Shown piece after piece: positions 22,881 through 33,042 of a stretch of 64,000 nt of DNA. The notes under the pieces were generated by a model. It searched no databases. It was not told the origin of the DNA and saw only the letters and a program-made list of their open reading frames with translations. The position numbers and the translations under genes were made by a program. How positions within the stretch are numbered: the first letter of the stretch is position 1; every line of letters starts with the position of its first letter. Source of the stretch: Cryptomeria japonica (Eukaryota; Streptophyta; Pinopsida; Cupressales; Cupressaceae); contig NC_081407.1 of assembly GCF_030272615.1 (NCBI RefSeq), positions 270,415,870 through 270,479,869 of the forward strand. The letters run 5' to 3'.

Positions 22881-24093
22881 TTAATTCGTAAGGAAAATTA
22901 GGCCAGTTCTAGTAAAGCCTACCTTTATAACTCGCCCTCGCAAAAGATTCCACCTACCCACCCCATTGTATGCCTACGCTAGATCAATGCATGCAGGTCT
23001 GAATTCCTAGTTATCGTGCCCCTACTACTATATTGTGCGGTTCCATTTTCCAGGCTCTTGGTTGTTAATTACTCCAACCGTACACGGTCGAGGCGTACCC
23101 AACCCAAGGTTTGGAGTGGCGCTATACATTAAAAAGTTTTTGTTTAAATCTTTCCAAATTATTTTCAATTTTTGAATGCTTTCATAGTATGCATACAATG
23201 GCAACTTGCTAGTGCTAATTGTCCAAATTTGGCTTCTTTTCTTTTCAAATCTATTCACAACCAACTATAGGATTGTTTCAATGGCTAGAAATGATGTGAT
23301 ATTTGGCTTCATCCCTTCTAGATTTGACTCTCACAAAGCAAAGAGAATCTAATGGGGGTCTTCATCAAAACTTGAATATATAGACTTGACCTTAGCTAAC
23401 TATTTGTAAGGTATATGTTTAATGTGCCTTAATTAATTTCAGCATTAACACATCAAAGCAAGGGATGTAGATATCGACATAATTATTGAGGTTATTTCTA
23501 ATTATAGATGGTATGAATTGGTAATTTCAATGCCATGAAAGGTAGAAACTCTTGATGATTGTCTAGTTTCACCTCTTAGTCGCTTGTGATATCCTATTAA
23601 ACCAGATGTGTGAATAAATGCTCTAATTGACTCTTGCATATGTATAGAGCAACAAATCTCCCTTTGCCCTTTTAAAAAATGTGTCGAATACCCACTTGAT
23701 TGTGTGGAATTGTGGAAATGACTAAGAAGAACATTGTGTCAAAACCAAGTGCTCAAGTTTAAATAGAAATCTACTTTTGTTTTAAAATAGACCCAAATTT
23801 CTTAAAATTTAGAATAATTTTGCTATTAACCTATTTCTCTTTGATACCATCAAAGTAATAAGAGAGTTTTACATGCTTAAAACATTTTTATCTATCTTCT
23901 TCTCATTCAACAAACTATTACTGTTTTATGGGATATTATTATTTTATTTTATAGGAAAGTTGCTAATTGAAATCGCTTGGGAAAACAAATTATTATTTGT
24001 ATAACTAGACTATAACAAATATTTACGAGAATAAGCAAAATCTAAACACATGAAGAGATATGAAGACAACACATCAATTGATAAAGACTTGCA
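22881..24093. other. Non-coding stretch
   Basis: AT-rich sequence without a recognisable coding region or repeat. The open frame on the minus strand near 23.03-23.26 kb is 78 codons with no domain. Confidence 0.4.
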
Positions 24094-25130
24094 ATGTTAC
24101 TTAATGTTGTTGTCGCCTTTGCCCGATTAGTTTGCTTGCCTTCAAAGTTGCTTGTCATTGGTGTACGTTGTGCTGTAGACTTGCTGCTTGCTCCCTTTTG
24201 TGCCTACGTCTTCTCTTGTGCCTTTGGGTGCTTCTCCTGCCTCTCAGGCTATTGTTTCTCTCAACCTCTTGATTGTGAGTGTGTTCGTTGCTCAAGATGG
24301 TGGTTAGACCAGATTAGTGGTATCCCTATTGGCCCCTTTTCTACAATTGGTCGGGGGATCTTTGCTCTGTTGTTAGATTTGTTGTTGGTCATCCTCCCAA
24401 GGGGAAGTCTCGTCCTCTTCCTTATGCCATGACATACCTTGTTGTGGTTTGTGACCAAGATGTGGTAGAGAATGTTGGTTTCTATTAATGTTTTGGGTTG
24501 GTGTGCAGATCTGTTGGGTTCTGGCCTTCTCCTCTCAAATCGACATTGTTGGGTGGGCGAATCTTCGAAGCCTTTGGTTGTTGATATCATTGAGCTTTAC
24601 CCTTGCGCTAAGGCTTTTTTATTACTTCCTTAGCATCCTTTGATGATCGTGACCCGGTGTTGAGGAAGTTGTGGACTTGGGGAGTTAACTCTATTTTGGT
24701 TAAACACTGACCAACTTATTTTAACGCTCTTACTAAACTACTCAATGTGCATCCAGTGTGGGTTCGTCTTCCCAATCTTGGTCTTCCTTTTTGGTAGCAT
24801 TCTTGTGATGAGGCTATTGGCAACTTTATCACATCCTTCATGGGTCATTCTACTTTTGCTCGAACCTTAATTGACATTGACATCTCTATTCCTCTTCCTA
24901 GGGATGTGGTTCTAATGGTTGGGGATAGGCCATGGATTCGACCACTAGATTATGAGGGCCTCCCCTTTCGTTGTTGTAGATTCTTCTCAAATGGCGAGTT
25001 AGCTATTGATTGTTCGTTCTCGCATTGTAAAGGCATTGCGACTTGGTGGAAATATGCGAATGATGATTATTTGATTGTTAATGCTTCTAATTTTGATGAC
25101 TCTTCACATGCTGATACTTAAAATGAAGAG
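24094..25130 (+). pseudogene. Second LINE ORF1 relic
   Basis: The same protein family as 21665-22400, diverged and frameshifted. It reads VWVRLPNLGLPFW near 24760, MGHSTFARTLID at 24840 and following, then DRPWIRPLDYEGLPFRCC and CSFSHCKGIATWWK up to about 25060. The first half (24094-24700) is broken by several frameshifts, and the shared stretch KPLVV.DI.EL.PCAK can be followed in both copies. It probably bound RNA as a LINE ORF1 product before decay. No ORF2 follows. Confidence 0.65.
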
Positions 25131-26589
25131 TGGAACCCTCTGCTAGACCACTATCAAGGACAATGTATGAGAGGAGTGCATTGTTGGGGGAGCAGATAGT
25201 CAAGTCGAGGTTGCAATTCAGGTTGAATGAGGCCACCATTATTACACAAAACTTGGCTTTATAGGAATTGCTTTGAAATTGAGAATTCTAACAAAAGATT
25301 GTTGAGAAGCTTTAATTCTTGTTGACTTACCATTATTTTGATACCAATCAATGAATTTATTAATGGATTTTACTATAAGAATGAAATGATAGGGTCATTA
25401 AGCCCCCCTAGTATCAATGAATTTATTAATTGATTGTACTATAAGAATGAAATGGTAGGGTCATCAACGCCCCCCTAAGAGCAGAAAAGTTTAATTATAC
25501 TTTAAAAAATAAAATCTAACACAATTGTAAACTTTATCAATGGTGAGCTTGATAATTATATCTTTTCATAATAATAGAGAATAATTTTATAAAAAATTAA
25601 AGCAACATGTTTATTTGAAATCACAAAAGCAACATCCAATTACACACTTTTTAAGAACATCCGACACACTTAATTGTAAGCTAATATGGAGTTAAAAAAT
25701 TTAAAAGATACAAAATTAAAGTGTTCATATAAAATAAGTTGTAAGAAAATGGGTTTTCATAAGTTTTGAAAGCTTAAAAGGAGTAGGGTTAAACTTTTAT
25801 GGACCCATGGCTCAAAGTTTTCTTTTAATGCTTTTAAAAGTATACCAAAATTTAGGGAATCATTTACTCTTTTAATAAATCTTTTTTCTTAAAATGTCCA
25901 CAAGGTTTGCAAGGAGGCACCATGAAGGTATTTGGGCTAGAAGTGTCATCCTAGTTTAGTACAAACTTTGTCTTATTATAGGCTATCTTGTTTACTTGTG
26001 TACTTGTCATTGTTGGTTAAAAAAGATATTATTCTAATTTGACACATTGTGGGACTAGAGTAAGTTCTTCTACTAAGCTATTTAAAAAACAATATTATAA
26101 AGTCGTAATGCATCTCTTTTTTGTGTAAATTTTTGTAAATTCTCTAAATTCTAGAGATATTGGATGAATCATTCTTTGAGTTAGTTGTCATCCAAATTAT
26201 TTAGATGATTTATGCAATCGATGAAGATGAAGACCTACATATGTAAGATGACATTTCTGAGCTATTACTAGAAGAAAATGAAGATTCTAGAGATGAAGAT
26301 GAAAATGTAGATGAATTAAATATGATAGTAGATAATCTTTACTTGTTACAATAATGCACAGAGCATGGCTAGATAGAGGAGGACCTCTCTTTGAAAGATG
26401 AAGGGGTGTATATTTATCTCCCGTTTCTTGTCAAAATTATAATGCTGAGTTTTATTCGTATATTGTTTAATTGATAAGCCACAACAAAGACCATTAACTC
26501 CTATTAGACTAGAAGAGACCATAATCCTTGAAGAATGAAGGAGAGATAACATTAAAAGAAAAAAACTAGAAGAATTGAAGGGAAATAAA
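25131..26589. other. Non-coding stretch with a short duplication
   Basis: No gene seen. A block beginning ATGAATTTATTAAT at about 25347 and again at about 25418 (period about 71 bp) includes TACTATAAGAATGAAATG and a run of C. The rest is AT-rich. Confidence 0.45.
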
Positions 26590-28215
26590 CACATGACAGA
26601 AGATAGAGAAAAAGAGGGATCTACCAACAGTGGACGGTCCAATATGACGTGCACTAGAGGATGTTTGATAAGGTGGCGGCGAAATTTGCACAATAACATT
26701 GACAACACCTAAAGAATAATACATTAAATATATGAAAAGTGCAAGAATTGTAAACAAGGATGAACCTTTATTTTGAAAATTGACAGTATCAAGTATGATG
26801 TGTTTTGGGTACTTAGAGTGATAAGCCAAGGAAGTGATAATACAAGAAAATCGTCATCACCTGAAGATTCTGCAACACCCTGATCGTGGGAATGACTTTG
26901 ATGAGGGCGGATAAATTGTTGTAAAAACAATATGCACATATTTTAGTTAATGACATAAAAGAGAATAAAATATAAACCATTATTGAAATTTTGTTATAAT
27001 TATAGCTTTCATTACTGCTTACTTGCAAGTTTTTTGTTGCCCAAAGCAATAATTCTACCGTCTCGTGTATCTCATAACCCTAATGATTCCACATCCCTAG
27101 AAAGGTGCTCAGGTGCTCAGACATTTTAAAGAATTTCATAACGTGTGAGGGCTCTTCAGGGTCATCATTGCTTAACCCTAATGATTCCACATCCCTAGAA
27201 AGGTGCTCAGGTACTGCAACTCCCTTTCCCTTTCCCTGAACATCCGTCTGTGTTAAGAATATCATTAACAATTACAAAATTAGTATAAATCACTAAAAAA
27301 AGAACATAATAATGTAATAGTTTGCTTCTATCTAAGTTGTAAAATTACAATGAGGTTTACCTGCTCGGTAGAAGTGTCGCAAGTTACATCCCTGTCTGCG
27401 ATATGTGATGGATCCGTGTCGGCCTGTGACAAAGAAAAAATATAAAAAACGTTAGCGATTTTAAACCAATAGACTTAGCAAAAAAACTTCATAATAAAAT
27501 GGTATATTGGATTCATTAATTGGAGGTTGGTTAATCTAAATGGAATATAGTACGTACCACTCCCATGATATTAACTTTGTTTGTATCTATACGATTCAAA
27601 CTGTAATCGATTAGAAGCTCTTCGCCTACACTTATTGATTTTATTGCATATACAAATACATTATTTTCCTTTGGCGCCTCAAATATGCAATTGGGTTGTC
27701 TATTAGTTGACCCAGATCGCGTACTATTTATAAAGCCTGCAATATTCCCTGTTGCTTTTGGTCGACCATCAATGTATACAGCCACTTGTTTACTTTGATC
27801 ATTATCTTTCTTTTATATATAATTTGCTGACAGTGCATATCTTCGCATACTTTTTTTATATTATACAATCTGCATCCAATTATTGTAATTGTAACAAGGT
27901 CCAACAAACTCCATCAATTCAGCAACTCTATTGTAACAGACCTTTATGCCGTCCATGGAAAGTAAGACTAAACCATGTAACGATGAAGGTGCTATGCGAT
28001 ATATCCTATCGTTAACATAAAAATTAGTGTTTATTGGAGGAAGCTCCTTGGGCACCCATTGTTTCTGTAGATGTCTGTACCTCAGTGGCACGTCAATGTC
28101 ACCTTTGGTCTCAGTACAAGCAAAAACTTTCTCAACAACTTATCTGGTTCAAGCAATACCAAGTGGTTGTCACCATCACTGAACTTAACCACGACAATAA
28201 CGGTTAAACATAGTA
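26590..28215 (-). pseudogene. Relic of an intron-containing SET-domain protein gene
   Basis: On the minus strand the largest coding block, 28215-27558, reads KFSDGDNHLVLLEPD, then FVGPCYNYNNW, YIDGRPKATGNIAGFINST, RQPNCIF, and VFVYAIKSISVGEELLIDY. The last parts match the C-terminal half of a SET lysine-methyltransferase fold (NxxxxPNC, GEELxxDY), though the usual NHS is NST. Two in-frame TAA codons lie between 27860 and 27786, and there is a frameshift near 28140. The block ends GTG|GTACGT at 27558. The next exon, 27423-27361, follows TTTGTCACAG and ends CAG|GTAAAC; another starts at 27247 after TTAACACAG. All three junctions keep one phase. Further exons towards 26590 are likely but unresolved. 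I cannot say which SET subfamily it is. Confidence 0.6.
27075..27212. repeat. 40-bp direct duplication, 98 bp apart
   Basis: 27075-27114 and 27173-27212 both read TAACCCTAATGATTCC through to AAAGGTGCTCAGG. The offset of 98 bp is not a multiple of three, and the duplication lies within an exon of the SET relic, where it changes the reading frame and introduces a stop. Confidence 0.85.
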
Positions 28216-29539
28216 AGACATGATGCACCATAAACTGACAAGTCTGAACACTTTAAATACGATCAATACTTGATATCAACTTCACCCATAAACATATGCA
28301 TGTGGTATACCAGTAATACCATAACCTAATAACTCTGCATACATAATCATTCAACCAAATAATACATACACATCACATGAAAAGTGCATAACACATAACA
28401 TAGTTTTTTCACGTGGAAACCCAAATGGGAAAAACCACAGTTGGTATGAATACACACAAACTTGTTTTTGAACTCTTTTGAAGCTTGCTCTGTTAGGAGC
28501 CTAGTCCGGTTAAAGAATTTACAATAAGGTTCTGTTAGGAACCGATCTTGTTAGAGATCACCCGGTTAAGGGATGGCTATATACCCTGTTAAAGGTTGAA
28601 ACCCTGCTAGAGGTTACCTAGCTAGAGGATTTGAAGAACTCAATGATCTCGAGTCACCTTGTTAAAGGTTTTACAATAAGCCTGTTAAAGCTACCCTGTA
28701 AAGGGATGGCTATATACCCTGTTAAAGGTTGAAACCTTGCTAGAGGTTACCTCGCTAGAGGATTTGAAGAACTCAATGATCTTGAGTCACCTTGTCAAAG
28801 GTTTTACAATAAGCCTGTTAAAGGTACCCGGTAAAGGGATTTTCCAACTGTTGATATGATTAGAAGACAATAGGTAAAACTTCTGATCTGATAACAACAC
28901 TACATGCCAAGGCAGATCCTTTTCATTTCCCCTACTCTGCAATCACACTCTGCAGTTTTCCTCTTACTGGTCTGGCAAGTATCTCATCACTCGGATACAC
29001 ACATAACATTTGCCAACAACTTTTCAATAACAAACATCATCGACCTTATAGACAATAGTTAGGCCGGTAGCATAAACCCTAAACCCTAAGCATCTTAGGT
29101 TTACAACACATGTGGTCCAATCCTGACCGTCCAAACACATTGCATAGAGTATTACAATTTCAAACAGATCACAAGGCAATATGCATCGTTCATTCTTTAC
29201 CGCACATGGGAATCAATAATTCATCATGCTTTCTTCTCATACCACTAAGAAGAATGATCATTCTCGAGGTAGACTTCAAACACAGTCGATCTTCTCATGC
29301 AAGATCCTCAAGGAAATCCTTCACACGTACAAAGCTGATATGACAACTCGATCTCATTCACATCTCTTAGCTAACTCATCACAGAGTATCAACGGTTGCA
29401 TCGCATAGGCTGGATCGACAAACCAATAACCCTAAAGCTGAGACTGTCAAATGGTAGTCACACTTAGTTAAACCTTGACACCGGTTCACTGCATCTCCTC
29501 ATACCGGTTCACTTGAACTTATTGACATCAATGACAACA
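28216..29539 (-). repeat. LTR remnant related to elements E and F
   Basis: On the minus strand it starts TGTTGTCATTGATGTCAAT at 29539 and contains the GGTTTTTCCCATTTGGG...CCACGTG motif at 28437-28410. It has the CCGGTTAAGG, TGTTAGAGATC and CTAGAGGATTTG series also present in the LTRs of element F (44740-44960). The usual U5 end (CACTGATTCACC...) is missing, so the low-coordinate end is truncated and its position uncertain. No internal region adjoins it. Confidence 0.55.
28571..28838. repeat. 131-bp tandem duplication inside the LTR remnant
   Basis: AGGGATGGCTATATACCCTG at 28571 recurs at 28702, and the following sequence (CTAGAGGTTACC, GAACTCAATGATCT) is repeated with few changes. Two copies are visible. 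Confidence 0.9.
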
Positions 29540-30069
29540 TACATTTTCATCATATCAACATGCCGGTTCATCATATGTCAATAATATCCAATAGGAACAA
29601 GTACAAGAGTAAGGATGAACAAGGAGGACCTTTTTCTCTTAATAAATATAAGCATTGACACACTATAAAAGTAGAAGCAAATAAATTGAAATGTGATTTT
29701 TTGACCCAAATAAGATGCTTATAGATATTCTCATAGGAGACAATTTCATAGATACTTATTCTTAGTATGAAAGCATCAATAAACATGTATTGTTTACAAA
29801 AATAAAGGAATGATAAATCTCCCAGGTTGATATACTCAAAGAATGAAGATATGTCAAACCATCAAAATCTCCATAGAAAATAATGAAAGAAAATGATGAT
29901 GATAAACTATAGACCATTAAATTCACTTGTTGAACCATTTCCTTATCCCATTGTTGATAAATCTTGTTTATTGCAAATGGTTGCTAATGCTCTATATTTC
30001 TCATAGTTTGATTGTAAATAAAGTTATATCTAAATCAAGATGAAAGAAGAAGATCAGCACAAGATTGTG
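29540..30069. other. Non-coding stretch
   Basis: No protein similarity or repeat recognised. Confidence 0.4.
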
Positions 30070-30590
30070 TGCAATTGTACTTTTGGCCATTTTTGATAGA
30101 CTGTAAGGGTTTTTGGTCCAATGAATGATCTTTCAAATGGACAATTTTTGAAGGAATTTTAGATTTCTTATGTAATTATAGTGATGACATTCTTATTTTT
30201 AGTTAGACTTTGGATGAGCATTATAGTCATGTAAAAATATTTTTATTCCATTGGTAAAGACTTTGGTATTGTATTATTTGCAAAATAAATGTAGTGGTAT
30301 GGTGACAATTGTGAATTTTTAAGAATGGTATTCTAAAGTCCAGCGTGTTAATCTATGTCAATAGTCTTTTCCCAACCATAAGATGTGACTGAGAACCACT
30401 ATAAGACTTCTAGAAGTAAAAAAAAAGGTTGGATTGAGGAACATATTGCTTCCATCACTATATTCAAAGAAAAAAAAATGTAAACTACTAGTTTTGCATG
30501 TGTCTACTACTACAAAATTTATTTAAGATACAAATTCTTGTGATTATTGCTTGGGAGGTGTTCTATTTTTCGGTACTTCTATTCACTGAA
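30070..30590 (+). pseudogene. Very old Ty3/Gypsy RT fragment
   Basis: A plus-strand remnant with FGPMND near 30110 (cf. PFGLTNAP of Gypsy RT), then YSDDILIFS with the catalytic pair at 30184-30189, a stop, and TLDEHYSHVK. Around 30540-30580, CLGGVLFFG resembles the start of RNase H. It is broken by stops and frameshifts, and is unrelated in orientation to element D next to it. Confidence 0.5.
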
Positions 30591-30639
30591 TTGTTATAGG
30601 CAAACTTTGCTTATGCAAGGATCAAATCCTAACTTTCAG

Positions 30640-31441
30640 TTGTATATCCCACTAAACATCTCAACAAGTTTCCCAAACTCCGGTTAACTACTTCTGTCTG
30701 TCCATCAGTCTATGGATGAAAAGTAGAATTGAACTTCAAATTTGTTTTCATCTTCTTTCAAAGTGTTCTCCAAAAATAGCCAACAAAATTAGTGTCTCTG
30801 TTTGAAACTATGCTTTGAGGTAATCCATGCAATCTCACAACTTCCTTGAAAAATAGGTCTACTACATGCAATGCATCCGATGTCTTCTTATAAGGTATGA
30901 AATGAGTCATCTTAAAAAATCTATCTTCTACCACAAATATAAAATCATTCCCTCTCGGTGTCGTGGGCAATCCAAGTACAAAATCCATGCTTATATCCTC
31001 CCAAGGTTTTACGGGTAGTGTCAAACGTTTATACAATCCCACATTTTGACTACTACTTTTTGCAACTTGACAAACTTTATAACTACACGCATATCTCTTA
31101 ACATCCTTATGAATTTGTGGCCAAAAGTACTACTCACTCACCAATGCAACTGCTTTATCAATGCCAAAATGTCCAGCTAAACCTCCACTATGTTTCTCTT
31201 TGATTAGGTTCTCTCTCATGGAACTCATAGGTGTGCATAACTAAACTCCCCTGAATAACATCCCATCTTGAATGAAATAATCCAAACATTTGCTCCTATC
31301 AACCATAACCGGTTCTCTATATGCTTTCCAAGGTTTTGCAAAATCCGGGTCTTCATCATACAAGGTCTTCAAATCTTCAAAACCTAATACTGTCACTCTC
31401 ATCTCTGTTAGCAAATTCCTTCTCCTACTCAATGCATCAAC
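30640..31441 (-). pseudogene. Element D: end of RNase H and integrase
   Basis: Reads DALSRR directly from the insertion point. A stop follows at about 31240, then an integrase zinc-binding region (HFGID..., CSYKVCQVAK) and the integrase core (WEDISMDFVLGLPTTPRGNDFIFVV, SNRDTNFVGYFW, FHP.TDGQTEVVNRSL) down to about 30640. Several stops break the frame. It is the continuation of the pol reading at 39997-41411. Confidence 0.85.
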
Positions 31442-32400
31442 TGTTGGCAATTTGGCACTAAGTTGTCATTGACGTCGACCGGTTTGACAAGGTCACCGGT
31501 AAGTTAGAAGTGGTGACCGATATGATGGTGATACACATGAGAGTGAGCAGACAGAAGGAAGGCTACTGGTACACATGAATCAAGTCATCAACCAGTAAAG
31601 AAGGCTTACCGGTAAGGCATAAACTGGAATGAAGACTATTTGTGTGTTATGAAGGCACAACAACCGGTGGAAAAAACCAAAATGATGGTTGATGGTCATA
31701 TCGGTGAGATAAGATACAAGCATGATAGTTAGATATAGGTGGAGGTATCACATAGGTCGGTGGAGTGTGCATCAAGGCAACAAATTTGCAGGCAGGTCGA
31801 CTTTTATGAGAAACCCGTAAGTCACGGAGGATGCCAGAAGATTAAGGCTCAAGGAAGTCAACCTGGAAAAGAAATCGCACTGATCTTGCAAGAAGATTTG
31901 ATTCTCGTACCTATTAGGTGAAGGAAACAACAAATCCATTAATGGCGAGTGTCAGAGGAAAGCAGAAAAGTGTGGTGCAAAACTCCAGATTTAAAAAATG
32001 CACATTGGAATGCGAAGTTGAGTTGGTGATTGAACGTCGTCATAAAGATCATATTCCTGAAAAGCAGATCATATCAGAGGGGATTCAGATTTAGTTGAAA
32101 AAGGAAAACCTAATATGACAGTGTTTGAATGCATTCTTGATGGGAAACCATGAATATAAATACACGAGCTCAGAATAGAGAAGGTTGATGCTTGAAAAGA
32201 AGAAAAAGAAAATTGAAGGATTATTTTGCCTTAGAATTTATTGTAAGAAAGTTTAGAGTTAGTGAGCAAGCAAACCAGTGAGAGGGTTTAACTGACAGTG
32301 ATTGAGTATCAGTATAACTGTAGCAGGTGCAACATTTAAGCAAACTGGTGACTTGTGTTAGAGAAAGACAACATCCAAGTGCGACACAGTAAGTTGCGAG

Positions 32401-32491
<91 letters not shown>

Positions 32492-32979
32492 TCTCACAAC
32501 CGGTAGTGTGGTATCCAGTGGAGAAGAAAAGATTGTCAACCGACAGCAAGCCATTTGATCAAGAGTTGCAGAATTCATTTACAACAAGAAGCCTTAACTG
32601 TATCTAAATTGTATTTCAATATATACATCACCAATTTGGAGCTTGGTGCAGGGGTTGGTGCCCTAAAACAAAAGGGGTTGTACTCCTGGGGTTGGTTCCA
32701 TAAATCTTTGTAATCTAGTGTTTTACTTGTGAGGTTGGATTGGAGCAGTAGTCTCCAGCAACATTTCTCACCGAGGTTTTTCCCATAGTGGGTTTTCCAC
32801 GTATATATGGTGTTGTGGGTTGCATCTATGTGATTGGTGTCTTTGGTTTCCCTTTTTGCTTTACCGGTTTGATTGTTTGGTGCTTAAGATAATAACCAGT
32901 ATTCTAAAATTGTTTTAAAAGTCAAAAGGTTTAGGAACCACTGATTCACCCCCCTCTCAGTGGTACTTTGTGTTCAACA
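31442..32979 (+). repeat. 5' LTR of element E
   Basis: Repeats at 38413-39996. It contains several ACCGGT/ACCGGTT sites near its start, a GT/GA microsatellite, the GGTTTTTCCCAT...GGGTTTTCCACGTA motif at about 32774-32803 and the CACTGATTCACC...TCAGTG hairpin at 32939-32962, just before the end. Confidence 0.92.
32405..32489 (+). repeat. (GT)n(GA)n microsatellite in the 5' LTR of E
   Basis: A run of TG repeats is followed by a longer run of AG repeats. The corresponding place in the 3' LTR (about 39462-39500) has only short, interrupted GA runs, so the array expanded after insertion or differs by slippage. Open frames through it are repeat artefacts. Confidence 0.95.
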
Positions 32980-32981
32980 AT

Positions 32982-32994
32982 TGGTATCAGAGCC
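32982..32994 (+). promoter_or_regulatory. Primer-binding site of element E
   Basis: TGGTATCAGAGCC, two bases after the LTR end; initiator tRNA-Met type. Confidence 0.88.
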
Positions 32995-33042
32995 TAGGTT
33001 TTCGGTTGTTTATAAACCTTGGGTAGTTTTTGGACTTGAACA

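Noticed and set aside
32336-32607. Frames through the GT/GA microsatellite
   Set aside because: The peptide is only dipeptide repeats from the microsatellite.
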